DNA of 64,000 bases from Olivibacter domesticus (GCF_900109575.1 NZ_FOAF01000003.1:248001-312000); one strand, 5' to 3'. Numbered from the stretch's first letter, positions 43,774 to 53,910 are shown. Notes: generated by a model not told the origin, from the sequence alone. Translations and numbers: made by a program.

Positions 43774-43810
43774 TGTTCGATAGTGCACAACCGGTGTTCG
43801 GAAACGGACA
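43774..43810 (-). promoter_or_regulatory. Double dyad, enhancer-like site upstream of permease B
   Basis: TGTTCG-ATAG-TGCACA (43774-43789) and TGTTCG-GAAA-CGGACA (43795-43810), 21 bp apart. The dyad centres lie about 90 and 110 bases upstream of the predicted start, the usual distance for NtrC-family activators. Confidence 0.75.
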
Positions 43811-43858
43811 GTCCTTCTAGTTATGAGTTGCGAGTTAGTTTAGCAATGCGTAACCAAA

Positions 43859-46255
43859 TTATTCATTCCGCAAGCTATCCGCAGGATTTGCTAGGGCTGT
43901 TTTTACTGTTTGAAAACTGATGGTGAATAAAGCAACTAAGAGAATAGCTAGACTTGTATAGGCAAAGGTCCACCAAGAAATTGTTATTTTTAATGAAAAG
44001 TTTTCGAGCCACTTATTCGTTAGCCACCAAGCAAAAGGAATAGCTATCAATGTAGAAATGATTACCAGTTTAACAAATTCAAAAGATAATAATTGGGTAA
44101 GAGACTGGATGTTTGCACCAAGGACTTTTCGAATACCAATTTCCTTTTTCCGCTGTTCAGCCATAAATGTTACCAGCCCGAAAATGCCCATGCAGCTGAT
44201 TAAAAGAGTAAGTAAGGTTAAAATTAGAGCTAGTTTGCCTACTCGCTCTTCAAAAGAAAACTTTTGCGTAAAATCATCTTTTACGAAGGAGAATTCAAAA
44301 GCCTCGTCAGGCGCATACTTGTTAAAAACAGTTTTTATTTTTGTCAATGCGTCTTGTGTATTAATCCCAGGCTTGAGTCTCGCTAAAAGAAAATTCGCTG
44401 CAGGTTGCATAAAATAAATGGTTTGATACACCGGCTCATAAGGCGATTGCGACACTAAATCTTTTACTACTCCAATGATTGTATAAGAGGCGTCACTAAA
44501 TGTCTCATCCTTCCATCGAATCGTTTTTCCAATAGGCTCTTTAATCCCCATATAGCGGATAGCGCTTTCGTTTAGTATGACTGAAGAGGAGTCGCTGACA
44601 AAATCTTTAGAAAAATCGCGTCCAGCCATCATTTTCCATTCAAGTGTTTTCCCGTAATCGGGCGACACAGCCACTAATGAAAAATTATCTTTGAAAGTTG
44701 AATTTTTACCTTCCCAAAAAAAACCGGAAGCATTCGACCAGTTATCCGTAGCCGGACTGGTAGTTTGTGCGACATCGGATAATACCCCTGTTTGTAATAA
44801 ATTATTGCGGAAAGCTTCATTACGGCCATTAAAATTGCTCATTCGGAAACTTATTAAGTCCTTTTGGTTATATCCAAGCTGCCGATTTTTGGCATGTTGA
44901 ATTTGCTGAAATATGATAATCGTACCTATGCTTAATATAGTAGCAATCGTAAACTGGATAACAACCAATACTTGTCGTGGCGTAACCATCTTCTTACTTG
45001 TGCTAAAAAGGCCCCTTAAGGTATTTATAGCATTAAATGATGAGAGTAATAGCGCTGGATAAGCACCGGACAATAGTCCAATAAGTAGAACGAAACCGAT
45101 ACTTATCAAAAGAAAATTAAGATCAGTATATGGTATATATAAAGATTTCACTGACAGATCATTAAAGAAAGGAAGAGAAAAATAAGCAAGTGCCAAAGCC
45201 AATAAATATGATAGAAAGGTTGTTAAGACAGACTCACAGAAGAATTGTAACATTAATTGTTTCCGATTCGAACCGATGGCTTTACGGATTCCTACCTCTT
45301 TTGCTCTCTTTTGTGCCTTCGCTGTGCTTAGGTTAATGAAATTGACAGCAGCTAGCAGTAAGACAAAAAAACCAATGATGGAGAAAAGCCAAACAAACGT
45401 AATAAGCCCACCAGTATTTTTACCATCTTTCCAATCACCATATAGATGCCATTTTTCCATAGGATGTAGAAATAAGGAAGGGCTATAAGTCGAAAGAGGA
45501 GTGTTGTCTTTTAAAATATTTTTCTGAAGATCTTTTATTTCTTTTGAGACGCTAGACATAGAGATCTGAGGATTCAGTTCAATAAAAATTTCAAACCAAT
45601 TGAACTCCCAGCTCTTCTCAAGCTTGCTGTAGTTTTTATCGACTGCTGCCAAGAGTGACCATGGAATTAAATATTTTACTTCTTTGAATGTCGAGTTGTT
45701 AGGCAAGTCTTTATAAACACCGGTTACCGATACCAGCATATTATCGTCAACTTTTAGTGTTTTCCCAATAGGATCGGTCTCACCAAAAATAGCTTGCGAC
45801 ATTTCTTGCGAAAGCATAATGCTATTGGGCTTAATAAGTCCATCTCTTTTGCCGTTTAGTATTTGTAAAGGAAGGATGTTTGTACCCTCCTTTTCTACGA
45901 ATTTACCAGTAGCACGCAATGTTTTATCCTCATAGTGTAAGAGATGATCTCCTGCTTGCCTGGCTAATACAACCGATTTAAACGCGTCTCTATAATTGCT
46001 TCTTAGGGCTTCAGCCAATGGAGCAGCCACTGTTTTGGATGTTTCCAAGATCCCATTTTGCTGTGTATTAATCATTACTTGCGCAATGTTTTGATAGTTG
46101 GGATGCTGGCGATCAAAAGTTAACTCATCTCGTACCCAAAGGCTAATTAGTAATGTTACAGTGAGACCAGTAGATAGTCCAGCAATATTAATTACTGTGT
46201 GTAATCTGTTCTTTATGAGACTCCGCCAAGCGATTTTGATGTAGTTTTGAAACAT
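43859..46255 (-). CDS. FtsX/MacB-type ABC permease C
   Basis: 798 residues, complete. FtsX signatures 'KEVGIRKAIGSNRKQLMLQFFCES' and 'KEIGIRKVLGANIQSLTQLLSFEF'; C-terminus NPADSLRNE. The periplasmic segments are those of the MacB_PCD type ('DPIGKTLKVDDNMLVSVTGVYKDLPNNSTFKEVKYLIPW'). It is the last gene of the F-E-D-C run: downstream lies the regulatory spacer for B. Its leader shares the words 'TTTTATGGTG.TTCAGCTAT' with B's leader, pointing to duplication of gene plus leader. Confidence 0.92.
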   Translation of the reverse strand: MFQNYIKIAWRSLIKNRLHTVINIAGLSTGLTVTLLISLWVRDELTFDRQHPNYQNIAQVMINTQQNGILETSKTVAAPLAEALRSNYRDAFKSVVLARQAGDHLLHYEDKTLRATGKFVEKEGTNILPLQILNGKRDGLIKPNSIMLSQEMSQAIFGETDPIGKTLKVDDNMLVSVTGVYKDLPNNSTFKEVKYLIPWSLLAAVDKNYSKLEKSWEFNWFEIFIELNPQISMSSVSKEIKDLQKNILKDNTPLSTYSPSLFLHPMEKWHLYGDWKDGKNTGGLITFVWLFSIIGFFVLLLAAVNFINLSTAKAQKRAKEVGIRKAIGSNRKQLMLQFFCESVLTTFLSYLLALALAYFSLPFFNDLSVKSLYIPYTDLNFLLISIGFVLLIGLLSGAYPALLLSSFNAINTLRGLFSTSKKMVTPRQVLVVIQFTIATILSIGTIIIFQQIQHAKNRQLGYNQKDLISFRMSNFNGRNEAFRNNLLQTGVLSDVAQTTSPATDNWSNASGFFWEGKNSTFKDNFSLVAVSPDYGKTLEWKMMAGRDFSKDFVSDSSSVILNESAIRYMGIKEPIGKTIRWKDETFSDASYTIIGVVKDLVSQSPYEPVYQTIYFMQPAANFLLARLKPGINTQDALTKIKTVFNKYAPDEAFEFSFVKDDFTQKFSFEERVGKLALILTLLTLLISCMGIFGLVTFMAEQRKKEIGIRKVLGANIQSLTQLLSFEFVKLVIISTLIAIPFAWWLTNKWLENFSLKITISWWTFAYTSLAILLVALFTISFQTVKTALANPADSLRNE

Positions 46256-46380
46256 TGCGTTCGTCTTTTATGGTGTTTCAGCTATTGGCCTCCATGGCTC
46301 ATGATTTTATCATCTTTTATAGTTATACATTGCGAACTTTATTAAGCTCATAACTGGCAACTGATAACTCACAACTAAGA
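46256..46380 (-). repeat. Spacer hairpin between permeases D and C
   Basis: The right part, GCTCATAACTGGCAACTGATAACTCACAACT-like, is a near complement of the TTATAGTTATACATTGCGAACTTT-like left part. It belongs to the array's spacer-hairpin family, with this copy more decayed in the left arm. No dyad pair is present here. Confidence 0.5.
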
Positions 46381-48798
46381 TTACTCATTCCTCAACGAAT
46401 CCACTGGATTAGCCCTTGCTGCTCTGATGGCCTGTATACTCATTGTTAAAAATGCAATACAAATTGCCACAAACCCTGCTAAAGCAAAAACCCACCAATG
46501 TATTTCTATTTTATAAGCAAAACCGTCCAGCCACTTATTCATGGCCCACCAAGCAATGGGTGAAGCAATAATAATAGCTATCAATACTAGTTGTATGAAA
46601 TCTTTCGACAATAATTGAACGATACTTGATATAGAAGCCCCCAGCACTTTTCGTATACCGATTTCCTTTGTTCGCTGATAGGCCGTTAGGGTAATCAGCC
46701 CAAGTAGACCCAAGCAACTGATCAGAACGGCGACCATCGTTGACAAATTAATAATCTTCGACATATGATGTTCTTGCGTATATAATTCCTCAATACTGTT
46801 ATCGTAGAATTTATATTCAAAAGACTCCTCTGGATAAAATTTTTTCCAGTGTTTTTCTATTTCGCTTATGGTTTTTTGCCAACTTTTTGGATAGTGTTCA
46901 TTTAATTTTATATTATAAGTAGAGGTTTGCTTATCTATGATTAAAACAATCGGATCAATCGACTGATAGAAATTCTTATTATGGAAATCCTTAACGACAC
47001 CAACAATAGGACTTTGCTGACCGTCTTGTGGCCCTATGAATTTTCCAATGGCCTCCTTTGGCGATTTGAAACCGAGTACTTTTGAGGTTGTTTCGTTGAT
47101 TAAGTATTCTTTTACTGTATCCAAGGGAAGAAGGTTACGACCAGCTAGTAAATGCATATTATAAAGAGCAAGATAGGCGGTATCAATATTCTTTATATAG
47201 GGTTGTAATTCCTTTTTTGCAGTGCCGTTATCAGGTATATAATCGTAGTTATTGCTCATCGTATTACTACTTAAAGGTGGAGCAGCAAGTGAAACGGCTT
47301 CTACTCCTTTCAGAGCTCTTAATTCATTTAATAAGGCGTATTTCGTGCCTTTATCATCATTCACTTTCCGCCACGGAATATTAACAAGAAGGATAGCATC
47401 CTTCTCAAAACCTAAATCTTTATTTAAAGTATATCGAAGTTGCTGGCCCACAATAATTGCGGATACAATAAATAACAAAGCGATAACGAACTGAAAAATT
47501 ATCAAAGTTTTACGAAGTGACAAGCGGATTCCTCTAAATGAAATAAGGGTTTGATTTCGTAAAATCTGAATGGGGTTAACCCTGGAAATGAGCCAACCGG
47601 GATATAGACCGGCAAATAGAGTTGTGAGCCACAAGAAAAGCCAGAATAATACGAAAACCTGATAATAGTTAATGTAGGCCTGCATATTTTCAGGGAACAA
47701 GTCCTTAAACGAAAGAAGAAACAAATAGGTAAGAAGATCGGAAAAGAGGGCTGCAAGGATACACGTAAAGAAGGTTTCCCCTAAAAATTGATAAATTAAT
47801 CGCTTACCCGAACTACCCATCGTTTTACGAACCGCTATTTCCTTCGCTCGTCGTGGTAATTGTGCGGTACTAAGATTAATGAAGTTAATTACGGCCAATA
47901 TCAGCAAGAAGATTGCTACGCCAACTAAGCCCAATAGAACTGGTTTGTTGGCTTTATGAACATTGCTTTCTCCGTATTGAGTAGCAAAATGCATTGAAGC
48001 TATTGGAATAATTCTTTGATCGCGCTTAAATCGCCATTTCGCAAATAAGTCTTTCGTGTTTTTTACAGAAAGGGCATTTATATGTTGCTGTGCTTTTGAT
48101 GCGGCATTTTTTTCTTCTAATTGTATATATAGTTTATCATTCGAGTTAGTGGAGCCCCAATCGCTCTGTGAAAAATAGTCTTTCGGCAACGCAAAAAACT
48201 CCTTGCCATAAAAACTAGTCGCAAAGGCTAAATCATTAACAACCCCACTGATCTCTTTTTGAATGGTGTCGTTATATATCAATGTTTTGCCGAGGATGTC
48301 GTTGACAGGTACGCCGGGGAAGTACTTTTCAGCTCGGCTTTTTGTCAAGACAACGGTATTGGGGGTGCTGAGCGCTTGATCTATCGTTCCGGCTAACCAC
48401 TCATAAGGAAGCATGTTAAAATAGCTCGCTTGCGTCATCACCTGACGATCCGGCGATTTAAAAGTCTTATCCTTACCGTTTATCTGGTGAACGGTTACCT
48501 CCTCCATAAACTGTTCTGCAACCGGTACGACAAATTTGATTCCCGGCACTTCAGCCTCAATTGCTTGTCCAAGTGGTTTAGGTACCCCAACATTATGACC
48601 TTCCTGTCCATCAAATTCTAGATGGCTTACCACATTGAAGATGTTCTCATGCATTGGAATTCTTGTTTCAAAACCGAATTCAAAACTCACTAACTGGTAA
48701 ATGATAAAGCAGGCACTGATGCCAATGCTTAAACCTAAAATATTTAAGGATGTAAAAAGCTTATTGTGCCAAAGCTGGCGAACGATCGTTTTTAACAT
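46381..48798 (-). CDS. FtsX/MacB-type ABC permease D
   Basis: 805 residues, complete. FtsX signatures 'KEIAVRKTMGSSGKRLIYQFLGET' and 'KEIGIRKVLGASISSIVQLLSKDF'; C-terminus NPVDSLRNE. It is the closest relative of the truncated permease I at the right edge: both carry 'GF..KEAI/..VLVDIPW' openings after the first FtsX unit and 'INET..K..GFKSP.EA.GK' in the second periplasmic domain. It is 125 bases upstream of C and 77 bases downstream of E, so it is probably part of one transcript. Confidence 0.92.
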   Translation of the reverse strand: MLKTIVRQLWHNKLFTSLNILGLSIGISACFIIYQLVSFEFGFETRIPMHENIFNVVSHLEFDGQEGHNVGVPKPLGQAIEAEVPGIKFVVPVAEQFMEEVTVHQINGKDKTFKSPDRQVMTQASYFNMLPYEWLAGTIDQALSTPNTVVLTKSRAEKYFPGVPVNDILGKTLIYNDTIQKEISGVVNDLAFATSFYGKEFFALPKDYFSQSDWGSTNSNDKLYIQLEEKNAASKAQQHINALSVKNTKDLFAKWRFKRDQRIIPIASMHFATQYGESNVHKANKPVLLGLVGVAIFLLILAVINFINLSTAQLPRRAKEIAVRKTMGSSGKRLIYQFLGETFFTCILAALFSDLLTYLFLLSFKDLFPENMQAYINYYQVFVLFWLFLWLTTLFAGLYPGWLISRVNPIQILRNQTLISFRGIRLSLRKTLIIFQFVIALLFIVSAIIVGQQLRYTLNKDLGFEKDAILLVNIPWRKVNDDKGTKYALLNELRALKGVEAVSLAAPPLSSNTMSNNYDYIPDNGTAKKELQPYIKNIDTAYLALYNMHLLAGRNLLPLDTVKEYLINETTSKVLGFKSPKEAIGKFIGPQDGQQSPIVGVVKDFHNKNFYQSIDPIVLIIDKQTSTYNIKLNEHYPKSWQKTISEIEKHWKKFYPEESFEYKFYDNSIEELYTQEHHMSKIINLSTMVAVLISCLGLLGLITLTAYQRTKEIGIRKVLGASISSIVQLLSKDFIQLVLIAIIIASPIAWWAMNKWLDGFAYKIEIHWWVFALAGFVAICIAFLTMSIQAIRAARANPVDSLRNE

Positions 48799-48875
48799 TG
48801 TAGTTATTTGTTGTTAGTTGTTTGTTCTTGGTAAGGCATCGCGAATAACCAACAACCAAGAACTAATAACGAAAT
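48799..48875 (-). repeat. Spacer hairpin between permeases E and D
   Basis: GTTATTTGTTGTTAGTTGTT with TGTTCTTGG on the left pairs with AACCAACAACCAAGAACTAA and TAACG on the right. The stem is near 28 bp with mismatches and covers most of the 77-base spacer. Confidence 0.65.
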
Positions 48876-51284
48876 TTATTCGGTTCTTAAACTCTTAACG
48901 GGATTAGCTCGAGCTGATTTTATTGTTCGGAAACTAATCGTTAACATGGCAATAGAAATAGCAACGAGACCTGCAACGACGAACACCCACCATTCGATTT
49001 CAATTCGATAAGCAAAATCTTCCAGCCATTTATTCATGCCTAACCAGGCAATTGGTACAGCAATCATGATCGCAATAGCCACTAGTTTTAAAAAGTCTTT
49101 CGACAATAGTTGAACGAGGCCGTGAACACTTGCTCCCAGCACTTTTCTGATGCCAATTTCTTTGATTCGCTGTTCGGCTATGAAGGTGGCTAAGCCTAAT
49201 AGGCCCATACAGGAAATTAGAACCGAGAGTACTGCCAATATGCCAACAATTTCGCTGGTTGTTTGATCCGTTTTATAAAGCTCGGCAAAATGGTCGTCTA
49301 AAAATTGATATTCAAAATCGCTGTCGGGGCTGGTACGCTTCCAAACGGATTGGATGTATGCCAAAGCATCTTGTGCTCTAGCTGTATTAATCTTGATAGA
49401 AAGCTCATTATACCCGAATTCCGTTTGATTATACAGGCAAAGTGTTTCAATTTTATGATGTAGGGAATTGAAATTAAAATCTTTAGCAATACCTACAATA
49501 GTACTGGCAGAATCTAAACCATTAAACCCAAAACGCTTACCAATTAAAGAGGCAATCGATTGGTTAGGGCTTTCCTTTAGTAGCTCTTTGGCTAATGTTT
49601 CATTGATGATATAAGTTTTTCCATTTTCAGCTGGTCTGTCCTTTGAAAAATTGCGACCAGCAAGGAGCGGAATCTGATAAACACTTAAAAAATCGGGGTC
49701 TACTATAATTTGGGAAGTTACCAAATCTTTGGCCGGGCCATCCCCATAGAATCGAACACCCGTTTGATGCAGGTTATTACCCATCTTTTGTTGACTGGCT
49801 GTAACGCCTTTGACTAAGCTATTCGTTAGAAGCTCTTGTTTCAGAGCTGCATAGTTTCTGTTGGTATTCTTGTCAAGAACAACGGAAACAATCTGCTCAC
49901 GGGTAAAACCAACATCTTTCTTCTGCATAAAGCGAAGTTGTTTGATCGCTAGCAAAGTTGCGGTGATGAGCACGATGGCACAGGTGAACTGTCCAACCAC
50001 CAAAACATTACGGAAAAATGTTTTACTTTTCCCTGTGGTAGCCGTGCCTTTAAGCACGGTTGACGGCTTGAACGAAGATAAATAGGCTGCAGGGTAAAGA
50101 CCGGCCAAAAGGCCTAAAAGTACCATGCCTAAAAACAAAGAAAACACCAGTTTCGGGCTGCTAAATAAAGGGAAGTCTATTGCTCTAAGACTTATATGGT
50201 TAACGTATAAGAGCATTAGCTTTACCAACCCGCAGGATAAGATCAAAGCAATGCAACAAAGAAAAATTGACTCGCCAATAAATTGGAAATAAAGTTGCTC
50301 CCTTTTTGCACCGGTACTTTTTCGAACACCAATTTCTTTCGCTCGTCCGGCTGACCGGGCGGTCGTTAGGTTCACAAAATTGATAGAAGCTATAATAAGT
50401 ACAACAATAGCTATCGCTAAAAAGACAAGGGTGTATTTGCTATTAAATTTCTGATAATTGATATAGTCGTGTGTAATGTCGGTAGATCCTGCGTGAACAT
50501 CTCGAAGGCTCTGTAAAAATAATTCATATCCTTTCACCTGATCTTCATCCATATGTTCTTTAAGGAAGACGGGAAATTTCTTTTCGAGATTTTTGATATT
50601 GGCATTTGGATCTATTTCAAGGTAAGTGGTGAGCCAATTACTTCCCCAATTTTGCATCTGTTGAGGGCCAACGTAAGTATTAATAGAAAATAAGGCATCG
50701 AACTTAATATGTGAATTTTCGGGTATATCAGCTAAAATGCCCGTAATGGTAAAACTGGTGGTGTCTCTACCATAAGTTGTGATGGTTTTTCCTAAGGCCT
50801 CATTTTTTCCGAAGATGCTGGCAGCGGTTTTTTCTGTAAGCAGAAGGCTATTCGGTTTTTGAAGTGCTGTTTTCCGGTCGCCCTTTAACAGTTTAAAATC
50901 AAAAAGTTGTAAAAAGGTGGAATCTACCAGAAAAGTAGAAGAAAGTATATGTCGAATGCCATTTATTTGAAAAGAAGCTTTTCCAAATTGATTGACTCTT
51001 GTAAAGTTCGTAATCTCAGAAAATTCCTGCTGAAGAGCGGGGCCCATAGGATACATAGAAAGGGCTACTTTTTGAGGTGATACCATTCCCTCTGGTTTTT
51101 GAACCTCGTTCAATCGATAGATGTTCCTTTTATGTATCGCATCAAAATTTCGTTCATAATTTACAAAAAGAACGATCACGATGCATACAGCCATGCCAAT
51201 GGCTAATCCCAAAATATTGAGTAGCGAGTAAAACTTGTTTTTCCACAAGTTACGCCATGCTGTTTTGATGTAGTTTTTTAACAT
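48876..51284 (-). CDS. FtsX/MacB-type ABC permease E
   Basis: 802 residues, complete. FtsX signatures 'KEIGVRKSTGAKREQLYFQFIGES' and 'KEIGIRKVLGASVHGLVQLLSKDF'; C-terminus NPVKSLRTE. The first periplasmic domain contains 'ASIFGKNEALGKTITTYGRDTTSFTITGILADIPENSHIKFDALFSI', the MacB core pattern. It follows F by 74 bases and precedes D by 77, each spacer filled by a hairpin. No promoter-like element is visible in its own leader, so it is likely transcribed from upstream of F. Confidence 0.92.
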   Translation of the reverse strand: MLKNYIKTAWRNLWKNKFYSLLNILGLAIGMAVCIVIVLFVNYERNFDAIHKRNIYRLNEVQKPEGMVSPQKVALSMYPMGPALQQEFSEITNFTRVNQFGKASFQINGIRHILSSTFLVDSTFLQLFDFKLLKGDRKTALQKPNSLLLTEKTAASIFGKNEALGKTITTYGRDTTSFTITGILADIPENSHIKFDALFSINTYVGPQQMQNWGSNWLTTYLEIDPNANIKNLEKKFPVFLKEHMDEDQVKGYELFLQSLRDVHAGSTDITHDYINYQKFNSKYTLVFLAIAIVVLIIASINFVNLTTARSAGRAKEIGVRKSTGAKREQLYFQFIGESIFLCCIALILSCGLVKLMLLYVNHISLRAIDFPLFSSPKLVFSLFLGMVLLGLLAGLYPAAYLSSFKPSTVLKGTATTGKSKTFFRNVLVVGQFTCAIVLITATLLAIKQLRFMQKKDVGFTREQIVSVVLDKNTNRNYAALKQELLTNSLVKGVTASQQKMGNNLHQTGVRFYGDGPAKDLVTSQIIVDPDFLSVYQIPLLAGRNFSKDRPAENGKTYIINETLAKELLKESPNQSIASLIGKRFGFNGLDSASTIVGIAKDFNFNSLHHKIETLCLYNQTEFGYNELSIKINTARAQDALAYIQSVWKRTSPDSDFEYQFLDDHFAELYKTDQTTSEIVGILAVLSVLISCMGLLGLATFIAEQRIKEIGIRKVLGASVHGLVQLLSKDFLKLVAIAIMIAVPIAWLGMNKWLEDFAYRIEIEWWVFVVAGLVAISIAMLTISFRTIKSARANPVKSLRTE

Positions 51285-51358
51285 TTTTTATAGTTGTGAG
51301 TTATGTGTTGCGCTTTTGGTTAAGCTCATAACTGGCAACGGGTAACTGACAACTAAGT
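51285..51358 (-). repeat. Spacer hairpin between permeases F and E
   Basis: TATAGTTGTGAGTTATGTGT with TGCGCTTTTGG pairs imperfectly with CATAACTGGCAACGGGTAAC and TGACAACTAA. Same family as the hairpins at 60394 and 62850. Confidence 0.65.
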
Positions 51359-53719
51359 TTATTCATTCCGCAAGCTATTGACTGGATTGGCCAGCGCGGC
51401 CTTAATTGCTTGTATGCTTACCGTAAGCAAGGCAATTAATAGTGAAATTGCTCCGGCTAGCACAAATATTTCCCAACCAAGGTCAATCTTATATTCAAAA
51501 CTATTAAGCCATTTGTTCACAGCCCAGAAGGCGAGTGGGAAAGCAATAAATACCGCTCCGAGAACCAGTTTTAAAAAATCTTTAGAGAGTAGGTTTACAA
51601 TATTAATTAAGGATGCTCCAACTACTTTTCGGATACTGATCTCTTTTGTTCGTTGCTCTGCGGCGAATGACACCAAAGCGAATAATCCCATACAAGAGAT
51701 GATGATCGCAAGTGCACCAAAATAACGAACCAGCAGGTTTACCTGTTGTTCACTTTTATACATCTCTTCATATGTCTCATCAGCAAAATGATATTCAAAA
51801 GGATAATCAGGATTCATGTTTTTAGTGAGTGTTGAAAGCGCGGTTAATGCTTCTTTCAATTTTCCAGCCTGCGTTCTTACCATCATATAACCGTTTTCCT
51901 TATTCGAAAAACAAAGAACAAGTGGTTTGATCGGTGTATGTAATGATTCCGTGTGAAAATCTCTCATCACGCCAATGATGGTTTGCTTACCATTCCAAAA
52001 ATTGATCTGTTTACCCACTGGGTCTTTCATCCCCATGAGCTTAGCTGCTGTTTCATTAATAACATATGCACTGGTATCAGCTGGATGTTCGATAGAAAAA
52101 TCTCGACCTGAAACGATATCAATATGCATTGTCTTAGTAAAATCATAACCAACTAAAGCCACAGTAGTAGCAGTCTGTAAGTTTGGGTCCTTGCCTTCCC
52201 AGGAAAGATCGTTGGAGGTACTTTGAAGATTCATGGGTAACATCCCTACCGTACTCGCCGCAACAACAGAAGGTAGGGATGCAGCCTTCTGGCGAAATGT
52301 TTCAGATTTAGTATATAAATTTCCTTCCAAAGGAACGTATAAGACATTTTCCTTATCCATTCCCAAGTTCAGGTTTTGGATATAATTTACTTGGTTACCA
52401 ATAACGAGAATGCTAACGATAAGAAAAATTGATAATGTAAATTGAAACACCACTAAACCTTTCCGTATGGTTAATACATCTAACTTCAGTCCGCGGTTTC
52501 TCGACGTGAAAGTACCCTTCAGAATATTTATTGGCTGGAAGGAAGATAAAAAGATAGCAGGATAGCTGCCAGCAATAAAAGTGGTGAAGAAAACCAGAAC
52601 AAGAATGCCACACCAAAGAATAGGATCACTACTGCTTAAAGCGATATGCTTTTCAAAGGAACTATTGAAGTAGGGAAGAAATAACCATACAAATATAAAA
52701 GCCAATATGACGGCAGTTAAAGTCGTTAACAACGATTCGATATAGAACTGTATAATAAGTGTTTTACGTGGAGCACCAACAGTTTTTAAAACCCCCACTT
52801 CTTTTGCTCTTTTTGCTGAACGTGCCGTCGCCAGATTCATAAAGTTAACGCATGCAATTACTAGAATAAATAAAGCTACCAGCAGAAATATATGAACATA
52901 AGCTATCCTGCCGCCATCCGGCTGGCCGTTTTTATAACTCCCATATAAATAAATATCCTTGATCGGTTGAAGAATGGGAGTACTTTTCATATCGGTTTGA
53001 TACCGATTGTAAATGTTTTTCATGGAAGCCATGGCCTGAGCGGCAGTTGTGTTGGGCTTTAGCTTAACATAGGTTTGAAATGAATTATTTCCCCAAGTTT
53101 TCATCCAATCCTGCTCATTGATTTTAAAATTTAACAGCCAAGCGAATTGTAGAGTAGAATTCTCTGGAATATCATCAATTACTGCTCCTATGGTATAGAC
53201 TTTATTTTTATCCACTTCGATTGTCCGACCTATTGCATTGGTGGTGTTAAAATGCTTAAGCGCCAATGTCTTCGTGATTACTATCTGATCAATTGAGGCC
53301 AAGGCCTGAGCGGGGTTGCCACTGAGGGGTTTAAAACGGAAGACCTTAAAAAAGTCGGAAGAGGCATACCAACCCACTTCTTTTACAGATTTATTTTCAG
53401 TACTCAACAGGAGATTGGGCGCATAACCTAATTTTGTAACGGCTTCGATTTCTGGAATATCAGAACGAAGGGCTGGTTCAAGCGGCCCAGGCGTCATGTT
53501 TCCAGTTTGTATTTCCCCATTAAAAAGTGAGTTTATACGCACGGCATAAACTCTATCGGCATCAGTTAAAAAGTGATTGTAACTTAGCTCATCTCTTATC
53601 CACAAGCTGATAAGCATAAAGCAGGATAAACCTAACGCTAAGCCGAAAATATTTATAAATGAATATCCTTTTCCTTTTAGTAGACTTCTCCAAGCAATTT
53701 TGAGATAGTTTTTTATCAT
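51359..53719 (-). CDS. FtsX/MacB-type ABC permease F
   Basis: About 786 residues from the ATG at 53719 (MIKNYLKIAWRSLLKGKG), which aligns with the start of every other permease; a longer frame to 53785 adds 22 basic residues without family match. FtsX signatures 'KEVGVLKTVGAPRKTLIIQFYIES' (an unusual Leu in place of Arg) and 'KEISIRKVVGASLINIVNLLSKDF'; C-terminus NPVNSLRNE. It is the first gene of the F-E-D-C run, with the double dyad at 53874 about 155-190 bases upstream. It most resembles permease H. Confidence 0.92.
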   Translation of the reverse strand: MIKNYLKIAWRSLLKGKGYSFINIFGLALGLSCFMLISLWIRDELSYNHFLTDADRVYAVRINSLFNGEIQTGNMTPGPLEPALRSDIPEIEAVTKLGYAPNLLLSTENKSVKEVGWYASSDFFKVFRFKPLSGNPAQALASIDQIVITKTLALKHFNTTNAIGRTIEVDKNKVYTIGAVIDDIPENSTLQFAWLLNFKINEQDWMKTWGNNSFQTYVKLKPNTTAAQAMASMKNIYNRYQTDMKSTPILQPIKDIYLYGSYKNGQPDGGRIAYVHIFLLVALFILVIACVNFMNLATARSAKRAKEVGVLKTVGAPRKTLIIQFYIESLLTTLTAVILAFIFVWLFLPYFNSSFEKHIALSSSDPILWCGILVLVFFTTFIAGSYPAIFLSSFQPINILKGTFTSRNRGLKLDVLTIRKGLVVFQFTLSIFLIVSILVIGNQVNYIQNLNLGMDKENVLYVPLEGNLYTKSETFRQKAASLPSVVAASTVGMLPMNLQSTSNDLSWEGKDPNLQTATTVALVGYDFTKTMHIDIVSGRDFSIEHPADTSAYVINETAAKLMGMKDPVGKQINFWNGKQTIIGVMRDFHTESLHTPIKPLVLCFSNKENGYMMVRTQAGKLKEALTALSTLTKNMNPDYPFEYHFADETYEEMYKSEQQVNLLVRYFGALAIIISCMGLFALVSFAAEQRTKEISIRKVVGASLINIVNLLSKDFLKLVLGAVFIAFPLAFWAVNKWLNSFEYKIDLGWEIFVLAGAISLLIALLTVSIQAIKAALANPVNSLRNE

Positions 53720-53775
53720 GATTTTTGCTTTTTTTATCCTTATATGTTTTACGCGAGGCTTAGGCTTTAAGCATT

Positions 53776-53791
53776 TGCAACACAAGTACAG
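53776..53791 (-). promoter_or_regulatory. Weak sigma-54 promoter candidate for permease F
   Basis: On the - strand the sequence reads CTGTAC-TTGTG-TTGCA. The -12 half matches TTGCA; the -24 half has two mismatches against TGGYAC and keeps only one of the two conserved G residues. Placement between the dyads and gene F is right, but the match alone is weak. Confidence 0.35.
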
Positions 53792-53873
53792 ACAATTAGC
53801 AAATAACTAAAACATCACCAAATATTCAATGTATTGATTGTGAGTTGTTTATGGTTTGTAGTCGAAATGAAAG

Positions 53874-53910
53874 TGTTCGATTTCGAACAGTGGCCGTTCG
53901 GAAGTGGACA
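53874..53910 (-). promoter_or_regulatory. Double dyad, enhancer-like site upstream of permease F
   Basis: TGTTCG-ATTT-CGAACA (perfect, 53874-53889) and CGTTCG-GAAG-TGGACA (53895-53910), 21 bp apart. This is the third copy of the arrangement. The MDR gene on the + strand starts 111 bases to the right, but no -24/-12 element faces it. Confidence 0.75.
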
